Assembly: GCA_032207245.1 (NCBI GenBank)
Contig: CM063502.1
Location: 138,256,498 to 138,320,497 of the forward strand
Direction of reading: 5' to 3'
Length of the DNA stretch: 64,000 bases
Source: Pardosa pseudoannulata
Lineage: Eukaryota; Arthropoda; Arachnida; Araneae; Lycosidae
In this document: positions 56,867-64,000 of the stretch, piece after piece
Layout: each line of letters opens with the position of its first letter
Position numbering within the stretch: position 1 is the stretch's first letter
The notes under the pieces: generated by a model
What the model saw: the letters and a program-made list of their open reading frames with translations, nothing else
Database searches by the model: none
Told to the model about the DNA's origin: nothing
Position numbers and translations under genes: made by a program

Positions 56867-56923
<57 letters not shown>
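56502..56923. other. Upstream region of the ARMC5-like gene
   Basis: AT-rich sequence with a TA microsatellite at 56872-56921. It should hold the ARMC5 5' UTR and promoter; no specific element is recognised. A retrotransposon LTR starts directly after the microsatellite. Confidence 0.5.
56872..56921. repeat. (TA)n microsatellite abutting an LTR
   Basis: About 50 bases of TA end three bases before the LTR's first TG. Confidence 0.95.
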
Positions 56924-57951
56924 TGTAACGATACGTTACATGACCCTAAAGAACAAGGAGCCCAAAGGTGACCTTTCGCCACAGACACTTACGAATAGCG
57001 GCAAGTAGAAACAGGTGGTGTAAGATACCCGTGGATACTTAATTGAAAACGGTTCGTGTGCTGCAGCCAACGTGTCTGAGGCTTTGTGAGGCTGTTGAAT
57101 GGAAAGACTCTGTGAAAAGATTGTAAATAATTACAGTGCACATTGTCGCCCATTAGCTGTAGCGAAAAAGGCAATTAAGTTGTTTGGGTCGGTTGATCTG
57201 AAGACAGCTTTTCGGCCACAATATGGAAACAAAACAGCTGATCCAGGCGGGAGGTGACCGCAAGATTGCATCATCCTGGTTCTGGAAGTTTCCCGAAGAA
57301 TCGCGTAAGGGGATCCGGGACCGCTATAAAAGAAGAGTGACGGTGCCAAAATGAGGCTTTTTCTTCTTGAGGCTTCTTCCTGATAGAGCCTTTGTAACTC
57401 GAGAAGAACCGTTCGTATCTCTGCTTCTGGAGTTTGCTTGATTAGAGACCGCCAGCATCTCTGTTGCTAAGAAGTCGACCTTCGACTTGGGAATTTCATT
57501 CCCGTTATTTTGCTAATTTTTTTTTTTTAACTTCATGCATAGAAGTAGGTAGCCGAGAGTGACCTTTGCTTTCAATTTGGATCGACTTGCATCCCGAGTT
57601 TTCCTTCATGAACCCCATCGTGATACGCACTCTGAACTTTCGAACCGTGGTGTGAAAGCTAACAGTGCTAATCGTCAGCGCGGAGGTGATAGTGTTAGCG
57701 TTTATTACCGGCACTAATTAACGAACAATTCCAGTGATTACACGCCCTAGCCATACTGTATCCAGTATCAAACGCATCCTTATTGTGTGAATGTCATCTC
57801 AGCACAAGATCTCAGAATATTTAGAAATCTACTAAATCTATACATAGCTGTACATAGTTTATTTGCCTGAATAAAATATTTAATCTAGATTAAACAGTTT
57901 TCTAGCCTGTTTCATTGACAGCTTCACCTAACATATCTCCAGTACGTTACA
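56924..57951 (+). repeat. 5' LTR of the truncated Gypsy element
   Basis: It has inverted ends TGTAACG/CGTTACA. Inside are a TATA box (CGCTATAAAAG, at about 57323-57333) and, about 540 bases on, a polyadenylation signal AATAAA (57870-57875), as expected of U3-R-U5. It is much less AT-rich than its surroundings. Confidence 0.85.
57325..57331 (+). promoter_or_regulatory. LTR TATA box
   Basis: TATAAAA stands in the GC-richer U3-like part of the LTR, upstream of the AATAAA signal. Confidence 0.6.
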
Positions 57952-59002
57952 GGTTAGTGGTATTAAAACTGGTGGCAATGCTGTGACGGTAAACAGTGAA
58001 GGCTAGGTGAAGAAATTTTGGCATGAACTTGGGTTTCGAGGGTGAAATTGTGCAACCAAGCATCAGATAAGAGATTTTGCATTCTGAATCTGAACCTGTA
58101 TTAGTGAAATTTTTGTGTGAACCTGTGATATTGAGAGTCAACAGTGAGACCTTGTGTTCAAGTGTAATACGACGACTCGAGACTGATGAAGCAAACATCA
58201 AAAACCGTGAGTAACCAATTCTGTTCTCTTGTATTGAACCAACAGTGTATTGAGTAAAGGTTGTGCTAGGAATTTGAATAGATTAGAGTATAGTAAACTG
58301 TATTGCACTGTGTTTAAATTAAACGTAGATAAAGTAAACCAAATCATAAATTGGTATACAAATGTTCTATAGATCGATAGGAAATAATTTCAAAGGTAGG
58401 AATTATTGACTAAGGTGTACTAAAGTTTTTGAATTAAGAGTAAAGTTGAATTAAGAAATTTTGAGTGATAGTACTGTGCATAAATTAGAATTTTAAAATT
58501 GTGTATAAATTATAATTGTAATTGAATATTAATTGGAATTTAACTGTTCATAAATAAGATTTTTAAACTGTGTATAAATCAGAATTTTTTATATTGAATA
58601 TAATTTGGAATTTTGAAGTGTGCATAAATTGAAGATTTTAAATTGTGTGTAATTGTGTTTGATTTAAATTGTTTAATAAGATAAGAACAATTATTGAGTT
58701 GAGAACATTGCTTAAATTAAATATATTAATTAATTAATTATCATAAGTTTGAACTTAAGAAAACTGTTAGAACATTATAAGAGAATATTGCAAGTATTTA
58801 TTTTTTGTATTGTGTGCATTTGTACTAGGAAAATTCATACTGTTTATTGTTTTTGGTTTTCAAGTGATTATTATTGTGTTAATTTGAAATTTTGGAAATT
58901 GAGTTAAACGTTCTAATATCGAGTAGTATTTGAATTGTGGTAGTTAATATTTTATTTCACGAATTATTTGAGTAGTAAGTTTGTTAGGATTTTTATCTCA
59001 TC
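57952..59002 (+). other. Leader between LTR and gag of the truncated Gypsy element
   Basis: About 1 kb without a coding frame, very rich in TTG/AATT words. It contains multiple near-repeats of ATAAATTAGAATTTTAAA-like text (58480-58650). A primer-binding site next to the LTR is not obvious. Confidence 0.5.
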
Positions 59003-60117
59003 ATGAGTTATTTAAGTAAAGGACATAAGGCAGATCTCGTTGAGTTAGCCTGGGAAATTATAGGAGGAATAGATGAACCTTGACTATGAAACAAATAAGG
59101 AAATTAATTGAGGCATCGGAAGACTACGATCCAGCTTTTGTAGAAGGATGTCTAGATAATATAATTGAGGCCCGGTTAGAGAAAGAGCGCATAGAAAAAT
59201 TAAAATTAAACCAGGAACGTTGGAGCGCTGATGAACAGTTAGAGGTGCCAAAACCCTCAGGGGCATCTTTGAGGAACCGGATGCCACGATTTAATCCGGA
59301 TGAGACTGATATAAATTTGTACCTTTGTCTATTCGAAAGACAAGCAGAATACTTGAACGTACCTGAAATTGAGATGGCAGGGGAACTCATTTCATTATTA
59401 CCGCTATCAGTGTCAAATATTATCTTAAGGGAAAAGGCAGAAGAGACGAAGCATTATAAATTTGCAAAGAAACTCCTCTTGGAACGCTATAAATTATCGG
59501 CTGAAGCCATGAGACAAAAATTTGTACAACATGTACGAAAATCCAGAAATCTATGGAATGATTACCTTTTTGAGATACGCACCTATCTAGAAGGTTGGGT
59601 ATCCAAAATAAGTTTTTTGTGTTTGAAAAGAAGTTTTCTCATTCGCTCAATTACTACATCGCAACACCGACCTTATAAGGCATCTCATCGACAAAACGAG
59701 ATATTAAAAACTGAGATCGGAAAAATGTTAAGCTTGGGAGTAATAGAAGTAGGAAGCTCCGATTACGCTTCTCCTATGATTCTTGTGGAAAGTGAAGGGA
59801 GGAAACCACGCCCCTGTATAGACTACCGTAGACTGAATGAAGTGATTCAGATGGAATATTATCCGTTACCAAATATTGAATAGCGTGTAGAACTGGTCGC
59901 GGGATCAGATTTTATTTCGGTCCTCGATCTTGCCAAAGGTTACTGGCAAATACCGCTGACAAAAAAGGCCCAACAAATAGCGGCGTTTGGGACGTACCGA
60001 CCACTACGAATACCGTTTGGTCTCAAGAAAGCCCCCTATTTTTTTAGCAAGTTGATGACTGACGTTTTGAATGGCTGTGAAGAATATGCGGTCCCCTATA
60101 TCTATGATATAGCAATT
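59003..60117 (+). pseudogene. Gag-RT fusion remnant of the truncated Gypsy element
   Basis: Gag begins at the ATG 59003 (MSYLSKGHKADLVELAWEII), shifts frame near 59080, and continues with a SCAN-like capsid region (INLYLCLFERQAEYLNV; GELISLLPLSVSNIIL; AKKLLLERYKLSAEAMRQKF). At about 59600 the text jumps to RT: ASPMILV, PCIDYRRLNEV, then a TAG stop at 59881-59883. Beyond the stop come VLDLAKGYWQIPL, PFGLKKAPYFFSKLM and YIYDIA, where the usual YxDD is altered. The sequence then leaves the element. Not functional. Confidence 0.88.
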
Positions 60118-62090
60118 TTAACTTATGTATATATGTACTCATACAAACAAATATATATAAATCTCTTTTTCTGCATTATATTTATAGTTTTCTGACTTTA
60201 AGACTTTTATGCTAAGTTAAATGATGAACAATATATAAAATACATTTTTAAGCATTAAAATAAAAAAAAAAGCATTGTATAACTATAAAATTTTTAGCAA
60301 GAAACAATAAATGTTTAATATAAAACTCATAAGCATTCATGATACAATTATTACAATTTCCCCACACAATAAGCAAATTAGTTCCTAACCAATGTAAAAT
60401 AAACTAAAAAAGGCATAGTCATAAGCTGAGAGCCCTAGCTTTATAATGCAAATATTAACACAGATAAATATTAATAATATTACCACATCCTTTATGTATC
60501 TCCTAAAAACAGAATAGTCTCTCCTAAAATGTTATTTTCCATCTTTGATGAAGTAATCACTAGCATCATTTTTGTTCCCTGAAAAAAATTTTTTTAACAT
60601 GGTTTATTTATTTTTATGGGCAAATTATAATTTTTTTAAAATTCATATTAATAAACATTGAATGAGACAGAAAAAGAAAGGAAAAATAACATTATAGTTC
60701 TTGAATTATTATAAAATATACATAGTAATATAATTACTATATTTATCTATGAACATTTAGTTTCTGTAGCAAGATTTAGGACATAATATTTTACAGATAA
60801 AATAAATCAACTTCAGATGAAATCTTAAAATTTTTCGAGCTATTCCACATAAAATGTGTGATAATCATGATGAATGATGCACAAGTTGAAAGACAGTACT
60901 TTTGTTATTTTTTTAAAACTAAGTTGCCACATTTGTTAAGAATAAGATAATAGCATATTTCATAAATATGATATTTTTGAAAATATCAAGATTATATTCG
61001 ATATTTTTGAAAATACCAAGAATATCTCATATTTTAAATAGTCAATCTATTATAAAGATATTTATATTTCTATACATTACATAAACTTTATTCAATAAAC
61101 AGGAAACTTCCATTTTTTAGTTCTATAACATTTTAAAACATATCTTATTTGACAACAAAATTATAATTTAAAAATAATAAAAATTATTCTAGTGGATAAT
61201 CTTTATACATAACAGAAACAATTTTTTAAGAAAAAAGCTAGACATTTTCTTTCATTTAAAACATAAAATATAGGTAAATTCCAAGTTCAGGGATCCTTGC
61301 TGACCATGTATTTGGCGCTATTCTTGTATAAGTGATCCCCAAATTGTCGCCAAGTGATGTTTACAATTTGTGTATTAAGTTTATACCCGATTTCAAAGCA
61401 TATTTTGAAAAAAAAAAAAAGGGTTTGGAATTTTGTTAAGATGAATACAAATTTAAATTTGAGTTTTTAATGTATTTAAAGGCGCTTTTGTACTGTTTAT
61501 TAAACTAAAGAGAGCAGAATTTTTGCAATAAGTGCAAATTAAACAAAATATAAGCATTAGTTGGTTATAGTTAGGCAATTATGCTTATAAAATATTTAGT
61601 TATATTTATAAAATACAGTTGCTATTTAATGAAATTATTTTAAAACTATCAAAAGATTAAAAAGTTATAAAGTACGGTACAAATTACTTCTAGAAATTAT
61701 TAATTTAAAATGGAAATATAAGAATGAAGTAAATGTTTTAAATAAATAATAAATTTTTAGCTTAAAATTCTGAAGATAGTAAGCGAGTGAAATAATTTTT
61801 CTTATCTAAGTGAGGTAAAGCTCCCCTTGATCTTCCATAACAATAACGGTAGATGGTTGTAATAAAATTACTTTTATTATTTAGCGTATCACTTTTAACA
61901 ATATAGTACACTATAAAATAATATAGTTTAAAAAATACTTCTTCTTCATTTTGTATTAAATTAAGACACAATTTTAAATAAAGTTCAAAAAGCAGTAAAT
62001 AAAAAAATATAAATGTGAATTATAACATCACTTGTTACTCTTCGAAAATTAAGCATAAATTATAAAATAAATGAAGCGTTAACCTAATTT
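60118..62090. other. AT-rich stretch without a supported gene
   Basis: No coding frame of note. A less AT-rich piece at about 61265-61400 (TTGCTGACCATGTATTTGGC) stands out and may be the remains of a repeat, but I cannot name it. Confidence 0.55.
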
Positions 62091-62091
62091 A

Positions 62092-62300
62092 AGTATTCTG
62101 AGTTGTTGGATATACACGTTTGATCTGATTTAAAAAATCCTGAAAAGCATCTAGTGGATTTTCTTTCATTTTCCTCCACATAAATTCACAAAGGTACAAA
62201 TCAAATTGATTTTCACACTTGCGATCTGTGTGGAGGGATCTCTTAATTGAGCTCTACAAGCCCTCTATTGTATTGGTGTGAGCTCCAGTATTAAATTTAA
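62092..62300 (-). pseudogene. C-terminal relic of an ISXO2/IS1595-type DDE transposase
   Basis: The minus strand reads NTGAHTNTIEGL, a TAG where the motif's Trp is expected, then SSIKRSLHTDRKCENQFDLY and LCEFMWRKMKENPLDAFQDF, ending in VYPTTQNT and a stop at about 62092. H-T-N-T-I-E-G-x-W is the last conserved block of ISXO2-like transposases, and the F-x-EFMWR stretch follows it in the family. Only the last 65 or so codons remain. Confidence 0.75.
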
Positions 62301-63347
62301 AAAATGAAAAAAAAAAAATACCATAAGAGCTCAGGCAAAATGGACAAACTTCCAGAACACAGCCGAAATGGACGCTAGAAAATCCAAATTCAGCAGTTTT
62401 GGAGTATTGTTAGTTACAGGAACCAATAAGGGTCAGATATTCAAATCATGTGTCATTTCCCCCAATACCCTAAAATAAAAGCGTCAATTGACACCCCCAC
62501 CTTTTTTAGGGTGGTGGTGGAAGAAAAGAAGAGCAAGGTTTGCCAGAAAATAGGGTTCTAGAATTTGGCGATATCTCCCATGCTTGGCATCCCCACCAAA
62601 CTGGGAAACAGCCAAAATATATGATTCAATCTCAAATTTCAAGTCAATTTATTACTTAAATAACAAAAATTTATCTTATAAATTCATATTCATTCTTTAT
62701 TAATTATTTTTATCAAAATACTAAAACATCCATTTTATACTTCTATTAATAATATAACATTTTAAACCTTTATTTCACAAAAAAATTTATAATTTAAAAA
62801 ATAATGAAGATTAACAACTACAAAACAGAAACAATTTAAAAAAAAACAGCTAGAATTTTTTCTTTTTTCGAAATATAAAATATGTAATTGAATCTCAAAT
62901 TTCATATAAGTTTTATTATTTAAATAACAAAAATTTAAATTATATATCCATATTCATCTTTCATTTATTTTTTATTAAAATGCTATAAATTAAATATGAA
63001 TTTATATGCTTTTTCATTGCTTAATTGATTATATAATTTTGAAAGAAGGAATCTAAAATTGGAAAATAATCTTTTCTGTGCAGCTGCAGAAAATAATTGC
63101 TTGGTTAAATTAGACATTTTGGTTTTTAATGATTGCTCTAGGTGGGGTATCTGTTGGTAGGGATGTATGAGATGTAATCTGAAACATAATTCTTAGGTTA
63201 GACATAGCAGCAGGTCTATCTACATATTAAATTTTTAGCAGGTTTGTTGGATATTGGTTTATTCATCCATCAAAATAAACAAAAAATCACTGATGATGAT
63301 TTAAAAATATAAAAAATATTGTATATCACATTTTGAAAATAAATATT

Positions 63348-63421
<74 letters not shown>

Positions 63422-64000
63422 ATAACAGGCAGAGTTCAGTGATATATATTCCTGAACCCTGCAGAAATGTATGATACTTCATTCCAGTGGACTAAAACAA
63501 TAAACCAGTAAACAATTCAATAACAAATGTATAGTCCTCATCCCTCCCTCTTCTTCAACCTTCTTAGCTGTTAGTAAAAAATGTTCTAACCTCATTTACT
63601 AGTCCAAAAGTACCTATGATTGTATTAATGACCGTACCAATTGTTTCAGTAGATATCCATATATATTTGTCTTAGATTCTTTCTTTGGTTTACCTTTCAA
63701 TTTCAGAATAAGAATAACATATAAATTCTCCAATTTTCATGCAAAGAATTTATTTTACATTTTTCGTAAAAGTTAATTTAAATTTTCAATGATGTAAAAT
63801 TTAAACTGGTTTCAAAACATACTGGATCATTCATAAATTGAAAATTCATACTTTTTAGACTATTATTTAATATTATAACACAAAAGAGGATTATTGATCT
63901 CCTTTTACAGCTTAGAATATACAGAATTTTACATAGATGTTTTGCTATGAAACAGTATTTAAAAAATAATTGAATGTTTTCAAAATGTATTGACTATAAC
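62301..64000. other. AT-rich stretch without a supported gene
   Basis: It includes a non-AT-rich block at about 62325-62615 of unknown nature (possibly the rest of the transposase-bearing element) and a long TA microsatellite. No reliable coding frame. Confidence 0.55.
63350..63419. repeat. (TA)n microsatellite
   Basis: About 70 bases of uninterrupted TA. Confidence 0.95.

Larger units (their letters stand above)
56924..60117 (+). mobile_element. Truncated Ty3/Gypsy retrotransposon (5' LTR, gag, partial RT)
   Basis: A 1,028-bp LTR (TGTAACG...CGTTACA) is followed by a 1-kb leader, a gag frame and a piece of RT. Gag and RT are joined directly by an internal deletion that removed the zinc knuckle and protease. 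The RT stops just after the catalytic box region, and no 3' LTR follows. It belongs to a different family from the 15028-22812 element, though both gags start with an M-S-x-L-x-K-x-x-KADL type N-terminus. Confidence 0.85.

Overview
This window is from a eukaryotic, intron-rich, very AT-rich nuclear genome. Three host genes are recognisable: a chaoptin-like leucine-rich-repeat gene, a TEP1 homologue in more than 30 short exons, and an ARMC5-like armadillo gene. Chaoptin points to an arthropod. The large AT-rich introns, the mobile-element mix and the retained TEP1 make a spider or other chelicerate my best guess; this is inference, since no taxon-specific marker was tested.

Layout. 1-1229: AT-rich, simple repeats, downstream side of the chaoptin gene. 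1230-5623 (minus): two exons of a chaoptin-like LRR protein with signal peptide; its 3' part lies off the window. 5624-12167: intergenic or unassigned, with tRNA-derived SINE copies and AT microsatellites. 12168-54110 (plus): 32 exons of a TEP1 homologue (end of the vWA/TROVE module, DUF4062, NACHT ATPase, WD40 repeats), with neither the N-terminal RNA-binding part nor the last repeats. 54172-55075: Tc1-like transposase relic, then a 100-base assembly gap. 55176-56501 (minus): N-terminal half of an ARMC5-like protein, cut by the gap. 56924-60117 (plus): a truncated Ty3/Gypsy copy with one LTR. 60118-64000: AT-rich sequence with a relic of an ISXO2/IS1595-type transposase.

The most unusual object sits in the 9-kb TEP1 intron 14491-23454. 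It is a nested stack: a mariner-like terminal-inverted-repeat element (14969-23225) was hit by a Ty3/Gypsy LTR retrotransposon (15028-22812, 5-bp target duplication), which was itself hit by a hAT element (17203-18006, 8-bp duplication) and by a 339-bp TIR element (21743-22081, 3-bp duplication). Read on its own strand, the retrotransposon has integrase UPSTREAM of reverse transcriptase/RNase H. That is the Ty1/copia-like order known in Ty3/Gypsy elements only from the Gmr1-like group. A second copy of the same hAT family lies at 29483-30223 and carries a SINE inside it.

The host genes do not form a pathway. TEP1 is a vault/telomerase RNP-associated NTPase scaffold, chaoptin a cell-surface adhesion protein and ARMC5 an E3-ligase adaptor. 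Two exons (TEP1 12606-12672 and ARMC5 at 55862-55868) carry apparent one-base frameshifts in short homopolymers, which suggests residual long-read errors or decay.
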